Of a stretch of DNA of 64,000 bases, positions 52,269 through 59,563 are shown piece by piece. The stretch's first letter is position 1, and each line of letters begins with the position of its first letter. The position numbers were made by a program, and so were the translations under genes. The notes beneath the pieces are model-generated. The model had not been told where the DNA came from. It did not search any database and worked only from the letters and a program-made list of their open reading frames with translations. The stretch is from SZUA-35 sp037969565 (GTDB lineage Bacteria; Actinomycetota; Acidimicrobiia; Acidimicrobiales; SZUA-35), in contig JBBKXQ010000015.1 in NCBI GenBank assembly GCA_037969565.1, forward strand, positions 1 through 64,000. Reading direction: 5' to 3'.

Positions 52269-53807
52269 TCACAACGTGAGGCCGATGGCGGTAGCGGCAG
52301 AATGATCTCGAATGAAACCCATGAGGCGATGGGCATCATTCCGAGCGAGATCGGGGATCACGACCGATGCCAATTCCGATCGACCGGCCGCAATCGCTTC
52401 GATCGTGACCAGGCCGAGCCGGCGTTGGAAGAACGATTCTCTCGACGAGAGCTTCTGCACCTTGTCGAGGTCGAGCAGGGTCACCCGTTGAAAGACGACC
52501 CCACTGACCACGAGCAGCTGACCATGGTCAACTGCGTACCCGAGGTGCTCGAACCGGGACCGAGCGAACCAACCGGCTACGAGCACGCCAAACACGAAGA
52601 GGACCAAGCCGATCCTGACATCGAACAAGGCAACGACGCCCCCGCCGACGAGTCCGAGGATCAGACCCCGGAGGAACACTCGGCGCACGGTGAGCGGGCT
52701 CACACGCTGGGCATCCTGTTCCCGGGGGAAATCACGGTCGACCAGTTGGGCCACGAGATCGGGCCAGGTGCCCACCGGTTGGGCCGGACTGAGAAAGCGA
52801 GTGACGTCTCCCCCGAGCAAATCCAGATCGGCTGTCTCGAATCGCAAGCGCTCGTAGCCCAACTGCGACAGAACGGGAGTGCGTTCGACGGAGACCGACT
52901 GGATGCGACTCAGCCGGGTGGAGATCTGCTGTTCGGACAGCATCCCCGCTCGAAGCCGAAGTTCGTCCCCCACTCGCCACAACCGGAACTTGCCGAGCGA
53001 GACCGAGGACCCGATGACGATGAGAGGAGCCAGACCCACGAGACCCAGCAATTCGGGGGGAATTCGACCGAACCAACCCAGCCGTTCGGTCAACACAACC
53101 GCCAGGACGACGGCGGGAACCGCCACGACGAGTTGGGTGGCGAAGATGCCCAGCCGAGCGATGACAACCGCCTGAAATGAGGGCGCGGCGAGGACGATCG
53201 ATTCGACCGGCGACGGAGGCGGCGGAGGCATTCGGCTCGGTGGATGAACCGGGATCGCCTCTGCTGAACCCATCTGGGCGATCAACCGATCGATGGAGAG
53301 CTGAGCAGGCTCGCCAACCGAACCTGCCGGGTTCGAGCCCGCATTGTCGGTGGGCCGAAGGATGGCGGCCAGACGATCACCCTCGGCACCGTCGACGTAA
53401 CGCATCGTGATGTCGCCTCCTGATGCGTCCGAGATCTGCAGTTGCGTCATACCAACCAGTCGGGCCAGGAAAGGCGTCGATTGACTCACGTTCTGGATCC
53501 GAGCGCGAGGCATGACCTGCTTGCGGCGCCGGAAGAGTCCGTACTCGTAACGAACGGCCTCGGGATCGACTCGGTATCGAGTGGTGAACCAGCGAACCCC
53601 GGCCGAGCCGAAGGCTCCAACGACGAACAGATATTCGAGCAGGTCGGCGAATCCGCCACCTCCGTCGCTTCCGGCTGCGCCGATGCGGACCAAGACGAGA
53701 GCGAAGACAATCTGACGAATGGCAGTCAAGAACTCGAACAACAGGGTCACCGGGTGAACCCGCCGCCAATCGACCGAGCTCGTCGCCTCCAACTCAGAGA
53801 TCGCCAT
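52269..53807 (-). CDS. Membrane-flanked PH-domain protein (YdbT-like)
   Basis: A 512-residue membrane protein with two or three bacterial PH (bPH_2) domains between paired helices: TTRYRVDPEAVRYEYGLFRRRKQVMPRARIQNVSQ is the first, LRLRAGMLSEQQISTRLSRIQSVSVERTPVLSQLGYERLRFETAD the second, and a third, weaker one near the end (GYAVDHGQLLVVSGVVFQRVTLLDLDKVQKLS). The ATG at 53807 is used; ATG 53819 and a further start at 53834 are alternatives. It overlaps the small PH-domain gene by about 14 bases. Such pairs (YdbS-YdbT) protect against certain antimicrobial peptides in Bacillus; the role here is not known. Confidence 0.85.
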   Translation of the reverse strand: MAISELEATSSVDWRRVHPVTLLFEFLTAIRQIVFALVLVRIGAAGSDGGGGFADLLEYLFVVGAFGSAGVRWFTTRYRVDPEAVRYEYGLFRRRKQVMPRARIQNVSQSTPFLARLVGMTQLQISDASGGDITMRYVDGAEGDRLAAILRPTDNAGSNPAGSVGEPAQLSIDRLIAQMGSAEAIPVHPPSRMPPPPPSPVESIVLAAPSFQAVVIARLGIFATQLVVAVPAVVLAVVLTERLGWFGRIPPELLGLVGLAPLIVIGSSVSLGKFRLWRVGDELRLRAGMLSEQQISTRLSRIQSVSVERTPVLSQLGYERLRFETADLDLLGGDVTRFLSPAQPVGTWPDLVAQLVDRDFPREQDAQRVSPLTVRRVFLRGLILGLVGGGVVALFDVRIGLVLFVFGVLVAGWFARSRFEHLGYAVDHGQLLVVSGVVFQRVTLLDLDKVQKLSSRESFFQRRLGLVTIEAIAAGRSELASVVIPDLARNDAHRLMGFIRDHSAATAIGLTL

Positions 53808-54249
53808 CGGCCAGCTCATCTCTGATCCACGCAACCGTCTCGAGGTCGAGATGGGGAATGAGAAGGTTCGGAGATCGGGCCCCAGCCGTGTGCACCGTCA
53901 AGGTCGTGAGCCCGAGCAACCGGTCGATTGGTCCGTCGTCGGTCGTGATCGTTTGCACCCGATTTCGAGCCACCACGGCGCGGCGATGCGTGACCACGCC
54001 CCATCGAGCTTCGATCGATTTCTCGTCCAGCCCGAACGACCATGTGCGGTAGCGCAGACCGGCGACGGCGAATCCGATTGCGGTCACCACCAATCCACCT
54101 ATCAGCGGAGCGAGCCAGAACCAGCCGACGGAAACGTCGGCCCGGTCCAACCAGACGGCCACGATCAAGCCGCCGGCGAGAACTCCGAGGCCTGCGACCA
54201 ATGACAGCCCACGCCAGAGACGAAGCACACTCGAAGGAAGTTGTTGCAT
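53794..54249 (-). CDS. Small PH-domain membrane protein (YdbS-like)
   Basis: A 151-residue protein with two N-terminal membrane helices (about 11-35 and 39-64) and one bPH_2 domain (RYRTWSFGLDEKSIEARWGVVTHRRAVVARNRVQTITTDDGPIDRLLGLTTLTVHTAG). The ATG at 54249 has GGAAGCGGA before it. It is between the VIT transporter and the larger PH-domain protein and overlaps the latter, which fits a membrane complex. Confidence 0.85.
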   Translation of the reverse strand: MQQLPSSVLRLWRGLSLVAGLGVLAGGLIVAVWLDRADVSVGWFWLAPLIGGLVVTAIGFAVAGLRYRTWSFGLDEKSIEARWGVVTHRRAVVARNRVQTITTDDGPIDRLLGLTTLTVHTAGARSPNLLIPHLDLETVAWIRDELADGDL

Positions 54250-54263
54250 TCCGCTTCCGCCGA

Positions 54264-55004
54264 TCAAACCACGGCGCCGAGCCAACTCCCGATCAACCAC
54301 GTGACGGCACAGGCGCCGACGGCCCAGGAAACCTGCCGCAGAATCGTGCGGAAGGTCGAGCGTTCGGTGAAATACGCGAGCGTTGCGCCAACGGCGGCCA
54401 CCGCCAGCAGTCCGAGGAGCGACGACAAGATCACCCCCGAGTTTCCTTCGGTGAAGAACCATGGCATGAGCGGAATCACGGCCCCGACCGCAAACGCCAG
54501 GAAAGACGCGAGGGCAGCTTGAGCCGGATCGCCGGTTTCCGAAGGATCGATACCCAGTTCCTCGCGGGCGTGGACTTCAAGCGCAACCTTCGGGTCAGCC
54601 ATGACTGCCTCGGCCATCTGATCAGCATGTTCACGCCCGATCCCGCGCTCGCGGTAGATGGCGGCGAGTTCGTTCCTCTCGGCCAGCGGCTGCCTGGCAA
54701 TCGATTGAGCTTCGATGGCGAGCTCGCGCTCCACCAGTTCAGATTGCGCTTTCATCGAGACGTATTCGCCGGCTGCCATCGAGGATGCACCAGCCAGCAG
54801 TCCGGCCACGCCGGCCACCAGAACGCTCGAGCCTTGCGACGACGCGGCGGCGACACCGAGAATGAGCGCAACATTCGACACGAGTCCGTCGCTGACACCA
54901 AAAACTGCGGCTCGAGCTGCTCCGCCGGACACGTCCCTGTGGCGGTGGACGTGGTGGGAAGGTGGTCCATGATCATGATCGTGGGTGACAACGCTTTCAG
55001 CCAT
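54264..55004 (-). CDS. VIT1/CCC1 family metal transporter
   Basis: A 246-residue membrane protein of the vacuolar-iron-transporter family (Fe2+/Mn2+ export or storage). The first helix has AAVFGVSDGLVSNVALILGVAAA, the family core, followed by GASSMAAGEYVSMKAQSELVERE, whose Met and Glu residues bind metal. A cytoplasmic three-helix metal-binding stretch rich in Glu, His and Arg runs from about 88 to 155, and three more helices complete the protein. A His-rich N-terminus (HDHDHGPPSHHVHRHRD) may also bind metal. ATG at 55004; divergent from a DtxR-type repressor 99 bases away. Confidence 0.9.
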   Translation of the reverse strand: MAESVVTHDHDHGPPSHHVHRHRDVSGGAARAAVFGVSDGLVSNVALILGVAAASSQGSSVLVAGVAGLLAGASSMAAGEYVSMKAQSELVERELAIEAQSIARQPLAERNELAAIYRERGIGREHADQMAEAVMADPKVALEVHAREELGIDPSETGDPAQAALASFLAFAVGAVIPLMPWFFTEGNSGVILSSLLGLLAVAAVGATLAYFTERSTFRTILRQVSWAVGACAVTWLIGSWLGAVV

Positions 55005-55091
55005 GACTGAACGATAACGGGCACGGTGTACGGCCACCCGACCCAACCCTGTTCGAGCGGCCGGACCGGCGTTGGGCCTGACAAAAACGCC

Positions 55092-55097
55092 TACTAT
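55092..55097 (+). promoter_or_regulatory. -10 box for a leaderless DtxR-type gene
   Basis: TACTAT lies six bases before the ATG at 55104, the spacing of a leaderless transcript. The -35 is unclear (TTGGGC at 55072 is only 14 bases away). No good DtxR palindrome is visible in the 99-base divergent spacer. Confidence 0.4.
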
Positions 55098-55103
55098 GGA
55101 ACC

Positions 55104-55769
55104 ATGTCGTCGTACACCTCTCCAGAACACCACCCGGCGTTCGAGGAATACTGCGAGACGATCTTCGAACTCGAGGAAGACGGAGTACGGGTCATCCAGG
55201 CCCGAATCGTGGAACGACTCGGTGTTTCTCGACCCGCCGTCTCGGAGATGATCAAACGTATGGACGCCGAGGGCCTCGTGACATTCGGCAACGAAATCGT
55301 GCTCACCGACCGAGGTCGCAGCCTCGCCAGCACCATGGTGCGGCGACACCGACTGGCCGAGCGTTTCCTCACCGATGTGCTCCACCTCTCTTGGGCCAGC
55401 GCGCATCATGAGGCCGGAAAGTGGGAACACGTGATCAGCCCCGAGGTCGAGGACGCCATCGCCGGACTGCTCGAGAATCCCACCACCTGCCCCCATGGCA
55501 ACCCGATCCCTGGCAGCGGGTTCGAGGCGACGGCATTGCGCTCACTACGAGAGGTGGCGGTGGGAGCCGATTTCGTCGTGGCCCGGATTCCTGAAGAGCT
55601 CGAGTTCGAAGCGGGCATGCTCGAGTTCTTGGAGGCGTCGGAACTCATGCCGGGAACCGAGGGGTCGATCATTGCCATCTCCCCGGACGGAACCACCACC
55701 GTTGACATCAACGGTTCGGCGGTGGGTCTCGGTTCTTTCGTCGTCGACCGCATCCTCGTCAACGCCTGA
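55104..55769 (+). CDS. DtxR/MntR-type metal-dependent regulator
   Basis: A 221-residue regulator. N-terminal winged helix (EYCETIFELEEDGVRVIQARIVERLGVSRPAVSEMIKRMDAEGLV), dimerisation/metal-binding domain (SLASTMVRRHRLAERFLTDVLHLSWASAHHEAGKWEHVISPEVEDAI) with the usual Glu/His ligands, the CPHGNPIPG loop, and a C-terminal SH3-like FeoA domain from about 150. It represses genes when Fe2+ or Mn2+ is bound. The divergent VIT transporter is the likely target. ATG at 55104 chosen from the domain start. Confidence 0.92.
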   Translation: MSSYTSPEHHPAFEEYCETIFELEEDGVRVIQARIVERLGVSRPAVSEMIKRMDAEGLVTFGNEIVLTDRGRSLASTMVRRHRLAERFLTDVLHLSWASAHHEAGKWEHVISPEVEDAIAGLLENPTTCPHGNPIPGSGFEATALRSLREVAVGADFVVARIPEELEFEAGMLEFLEASELMPGTEGSIIAISPDGTTTVDINGSAVGLGSFVVDRILVNA

Positions 55770-55862
55770 ACCCGATCTGGCGTCCAACTGTGACGAAGGT
55801 CCCGCCGTGGTGCACAATGTGGCGCTGTCCAAAGCAACGTCCAAACCTTCAGGAGCACAGAC

Positions 55863-58163
55863 ATGACCGACGTCAAAGGGTCGATTCTCGGCAACGCAGT
55901 TCTTCGGAAGGAAGATCCGCGGTTGCTGCTGGGGAACGATCGCTACTACGACGATCTCGACATCGAGGGTGTTGCCTACGTGCATTTCGTTCGGTCGCCC
56001 TATGCCCATGCCACCATGTCTTCTCCCGACATCTCCGAGGCAGCCGCAATGCCTGGGGTACTCGGTGTCTACACCGCCGAGACACTCGCAATGACGCCGT
56101 ATCTGGGCTTTCCCATGTACCCGCCCCACGTGTCTCGCCCGCCCCTGGCCACCGGCAAGGTTCGCTTCGTCGGCGACATCGTGGCCGCCGTCGTTGCCAC
56201 GTCGCGGGCTGAAGCCGAAGACGCGGCCGAACTGGTGTCGGTCGACTACGAACCGCTTCCGGTCGTCACGAATGCCGAGGAAGCACTGAAGGACGGTGCC
56301 CCGATCTTGTTCGACGAGCACGGCTCCAACATGATCTTCGAAACCGGGGTCGGGCTCGACGACGGTGACCCGCTCGAGGGAGCCGACCAAATCGTCGAGG
56401 GCAGGGTCTACAGCCAGCGTCTGGCCGGTGTCCCCATGGAGCCCAATGGTTGCGTGGCCGTTCCCGATGGCGATCACCTCACGGTGTGGATCCCCAGCCA
56501 GAATGCCGTGGCCGTTCGCGACGTGATCGTCGCACAGTGCGGACTCGACTCCGAGAAGACCCGCGTGGCGGCGCCTGCTGTCGGCGGAGGCTTCGGCCCC
56601 AAGGCGGGCGCCTACGTCGAACATTTTCTCACCGTTGCCCTTGCCAAGGAACTGAACCTTCCCGTGAAGTGGACCGAAGTCCGAAGCGAAAACATGGTTT
56701 CGCTCGCGCACGGTCGAGACATCGTCTTGACCACGCAGATGGGCTTCACCAACGACGGCGTGATCACCGGCATGAACTGTGAGGCGGTCGCCGACGGCGG
56801 GGCCTACCCCGCGATCGGAGCGTTCCTCACCGTCTTCACGCAGATGATGATCCAAGGTGTCTACAACATTCCGAAGCTTCGATATCACGCACGTTCGGCG
56901 ATGACCAACACCACCCCCACTGCTGCCTATCGAGGGGCCGGCCGTCCCGAGGCCACGCAGATGCTCGAACGAGTGATCGACATGGCGGCCGATCAACTCG
57001 GCATCGATCCCGCGGAGATTCGTCGCAAGAACTTTCTGCAGCCCGAGCAGTTCCCGTTCGCAACTCACGGCGGCACCAACTACGACAACGGTGAGTACGA
57101 GCAAACACTCGATGCCGCCCTCGAGGCTTCGGGTTACCAAGACCTGCTCGCGCAGCAAGCCGAGCGCCGCGCCTCAGACAGCTCGAAGCACCTCGGAATC
57201 GGCATCGCCTCCTACGTCGAGGTCACGGCCCCGGCGGGTCTCCACGTCGAATACGGAGCGGTCGAGATCAACGAAGATGGCACGGTGAACGCACGCGTCG
57301 GCACCAGCTCACACGGCCAGGGCCACGAAACAGCGTTCGCCATGATCGTCAGCGACATGTTGGGGGTGTCGATGGACGATGTCACCCTGTTCCAGTCCGA
57401 CACCGATGAGATCCCTCGGGGCGCAGGCACGATGGGTTCCCGCTCGTTGCAGACGGCGGGGTCGGCGGTGCACATCGCCAGCGAGCAGGTGCTCGAAAAG
57501 GCACGCAAACTCGCAGCCCATCTTCTCGAAGCCAGCGAAACCGACATCGAGAAGGCGGAAGGAGGTTTGCAGGTGGCCGGAGTTCCCAGCTCGAACCTCT
57601 CGTGGGCCGACCTCGCGAAGGCGGCCAATGATCCATCGAAACTTCCCGAAGGCATGGAAGCTGGGCTCAGCCACGAACTCGACTTCGATGGGTCTGACGC
57701 CACCTTCCCGTTCGGCACCCATGTGTCATTCGTCGAGGTCGACAGCGATACCGGCGCCGTCACGATGTTGCGCCACATCGCCGTCGACGACTGCGGCAAG
57801 ATCCTCAACCCGATGCTCGTCACCGGTCAGCAACACGGAGGCATCGCACAGGGAGCAGCCCAGGCACTCTTCGAGCAGGTCATGTACGACGATCAGGGCA
57901 ACCCGATCACGTCGAACCTCATGGACTATGCAATTCCGTCAGCCGCGGAACTGATCAGTTTCGAGACCAGCAACACCCAGACGCCGTCTCCCCGGAACCC
58001 GCTCGGAGCAAAGGGCATCGGCGAGTCGGGCACCATCGGCTCGACTCCGGCGATCCACAACGCCGTGATCGACGCCGTCAGCCATCTCGGTGTGCGGCAC
58101 ATCGACATGCCACTCACCGCAGAGAAGGTCTGGCGTTCCATCCAGGACGCCTCGGCCTCCTGA
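55863..58163 (+). CDS. Molybdenum hydroxylase large subunit (CoxL form II-like)
   Basis: A 766-residue member of the xanthine oxidase / CO dehydrogenase large-subunit family that binds molybdopterin-cytosine dinucleotide. The active-site loop is AYRGAGR at 355-361, which is the form II signature, not the VAYRCSFR of true aerobic CO dehydrogenase. The glutamate base is E721 in GAKGIGESGT; the cofactor segments GGGFGPK (241-247) and GTSSHGQGHETAFA are present. A clear AGGAG precedes the ATG. The FAD and iron-sulfur subunits normally adjacent are missing here. Substrate is unknown. Confidence 0.9.
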   Translation: MTDVKGSILGNAVLRKEDPRLLLGNDRYYDDLDIEGVAYVHFVRSPYAHATMSSPDISEAAAMPGVLGVYTAETLAMTPYLGFPMYPPHVSRPPLATGKVRFVGDIVAAVVATSRAEAEDAAELVSVDYEPLPVVTNAEEALKDGAPILFDEHGSNMIFETGVGLDDGDPLEGADQIVEGRVYSQRLAGVPMEPNGCVAVPDGDHLTVWIPSQNAVAVRDVIVAQCGLDSEKTRVAAPAVGGGFGPKAGAYVEHFLTVALAKELNLPVKWTEVRSENMVSLAHGRDIVLTTQMGFTNDGVITGMNCEAVADGGAYPAIGAFLTVFTQMMIQGVYNIPKLRYHARSAMTNTTPTAAYRGAGRPEATQMLERVIDMAADQLGIDPAEIRRKNFLQPEQFPFATHGGTNYDNGEYEQTLDAALEASGYQDLLAQQAERRASDSSKHLGIGIASYVEVTAPAGLHVEYGAVEINEDGTVNARVGTSSHGQGHETAFAMIVSDMLGVSMDDVTLFQSDTDEIPRGAGTMGSRSLQTAGSAVHIASEQVLEKARKLAAHLLEASETDIEKAEGGLQVAGVPSSNLSWADLAKAANDPSKLPEGMEAGLSHELDFDGSDATFPFGTHVSFVEVDSDTGAVTMLRHIAVDDCGKILNPMLVTGQQHGGIAQGAAQALFEQVMYDDQGNPITSNLMDYAIPSAAELISFETSNTQTPSPRNPLGAKGIGESGTIGSTPAIHNAVIDAVSHLGVRHIDMPLTAEKVWRSIQDASAS

Positions 58164-58177
58164 CGTCGAAGAACTCA

Positions 58178-58204
58178 CCGGCACCGCGTTGCGTGCGGTG
58201 CCGG
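58178..58204. terminator. Inverted repeat between convergent coxL-like and SBP genes
   Basis: CCGGCACCGC (58178-58187) and GCGGTGCCGG (58195-58204) are perfect 10-base complements with a 7-base loop, centred between the two stops. No T-run. Probably a bidirectional terminator. Confidence 0.6.
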
Positions 58205-58208
58205 AGAG

Positions 58209-59423
58209 TCAGTCGATCGAGCCGGCGAGGACTACTCGGCCTTGGAACACTTGGCCAATGAAAACCGTCTTCCTCGGGGTGGCAGATCCCTCATAGCTCA
58301 GCGTCGATGTCAGAGCGGAGATGTCGTTCGTGTTGGCGATGGCCGGCCCGAGCCGCGTTGGGTCGGCGAGACCGTACGCATCGATCGCCGCAGCAATCAC
58401 CGTCACAGCGTCGACGGCGACGGCCGCGAGCCATGGAAGGTCGAAGGATTGTCCGGCCCAGGCCGCATGAGATGCTTCGAGCTGTCGGTACCGAGGGTTG
58501 CCGTTCAGTGCTGCGTGTGCAGTGAGAAAGACCCCCTCGGTCGCCGCGAGCTCACCGATGGTTCCGGTGCCCAAATCGAGACTGATGATTGCGGGGCTGA
58601 AACCGGCGATCGACAACTGCTCACGGAGACCCGGAAGTTCGAGCGGGTCCAGCGCGCTGAAGACGACGTCGATGTCGGGCGATGACGCGAAGGTGGCAAC
58701 GACATCGGAAAACCCGTCATCGGGTCGAACGGTGACACGAGGAAGCGATCGACCCGATCGGGCGAACACGTCAGTGATTGCGTCGAGGTCGGTCCCTTCC
58801 GGGAGTGCCTCCGATGGGCCAACGGCGACGGCGCTGATCCAGCCCTGGAGTTCGGCGAACCGCACTGATGCGTCGGCCTGCCGCTCGAAATCCATGGAGA
58901 CCAGGTAGGACTGGTCGGCGAGCTGCGCCAGGCCGGCGTCCATCGAGCCGACCCAGATCACCGGCAACTGGCCGCTGAACGTCGATCGGATTCGATCCGC
59001 AACCACGCTGAACCTCGTGCCGAGCACGATGTCGGCCCCGCCATCGATCAGGCTCTGGGCCGCCCTCTCGGCGCTCTCGAGGTCTCCGGAGACGTCGACG
59101 ACATCGAGTGAAACCGGCAATCCGTTGAACCCACCCGAACAGTTGATCTGCTGCACCACGAGCTGAACGGCACTGACCGCCGAATGATCGTTGCCATTGG
59201 GCCGGTCCGAGAGATCGGCGGCGTACCCGATGTGCAGCCCGTCGCCAAGCAGCGGAGCAGCACAATTGGGGTCGGCGGCGAGCGCCGCATCGAGATCCCA
59301 CCCGGACGCCTCGACGAGGGCGACCTGGTCCGGTGCGGCCGTCGTCGCCACCTCCTCGGTACACGAGGTGGTGAACACGACCAAACCAAACACGGTGGCA
59401 CACGCTCTGACGAAGGGACTCAT
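58209..59423 (-). CDS. Substrate-binding lipoprotein (branched-chain amino acid ABC type)
   Basis: A 404-residue periplasmic-binding-protein type I (Peripla_BP_6) lipoprotein. The signal ends in the lipobox TTSC, giving the lipid-attached Cys near residue 20. The body has HIGYAADLSDRPNGNDHSAVSAVQLVVQQINCSGGFNGLPVSLDVVDVSGD, the typical ligand-domain start. The ATG at 59423 is preferred to 59432 because GAGG lies just before it. No permease or ATPase gene is adjacent, so it is an orphan receptor. It is divergent from the adenylation-acyltransferase gene. Confidence 0.85.
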   Translation of the reverse strand: MSPFVRACATVFGLVVFTTSCTEEVATTAAPDQVALVEASGWDLDAALAADPNCAAPLLGDGLHIGYAADLSDRPNGNDHSAVSAVQLVVQQINCSGGFNGLPVSLDVVDVSGDLESAERAAQSLIDGGADIVLGTRFSVVADRIRSTFSGQLPVIWVGSMDAGLAQLADQSYLVSMDFERQADASVRFAELQGWISAVAVGPSEALPEGTDLDAITDVFARSGRSLPRVTVRPDDGFSDVVATFASSPDIDVVFSALDPLELPGLREQLSIAGFSPAIISLDLGTGTIGELAATEGVFLTAHAALNGNPRYRQLEASHAAWAGQSFDLPWLAAVAVDAVTVIAAAIDAYGLADPTRLGPAIANTNDISALTSTLSYEGSATPRKTVFIGQVFQGRVVLAGSID

Positions 59424-59511
59424 GCACCTCATCCGTCGGCAATTGCACCGGAAAAGCGAGCGATCGGCGTCGGATTCGGGCCCATCACCGGTCGAGGTAC
59501 CCTTTTCTGAG

Positions 59512-59531
59512 GAAACCTCGTCGGAGGTTTC
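59512..59531 (+). promoter_or_regulatory. Hairpin in the leader of the adenylation-acyltransferase gene
   Basis: GAAACCTC-GTCG-GAGGTTTC is a perfect 8-base stem with a tetraloop, 32 bases before the ATG, in the 140-base divergent spacer. It may be an operator or an RNA element. Confidence 0.45.
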
Positions 59532-59563
59532 AAGATCGCAGTGGCAGGAGACGACAGTATTTC

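Noticed and set aside
52302..53180. Plus-strand open frame opposite the large PH-domain gene
   Set aside because: Antisense shadow; the minus-strand protein has clear PH-domain repeats and membrane helices.
55005..55103. Search for a DtxR/IdeR iron box in the VIT-DtxR spacer
   Set aside because: No 19-base palindrome of the known type could be seen, so no operator is claimed.
55863..58163. True aerobic CO dehydrogenase
   Set aside because: The loop is AYRGAGR, not VAYRCSFR with the copper-binding cysteine, and CoxM and CoxS are missing.
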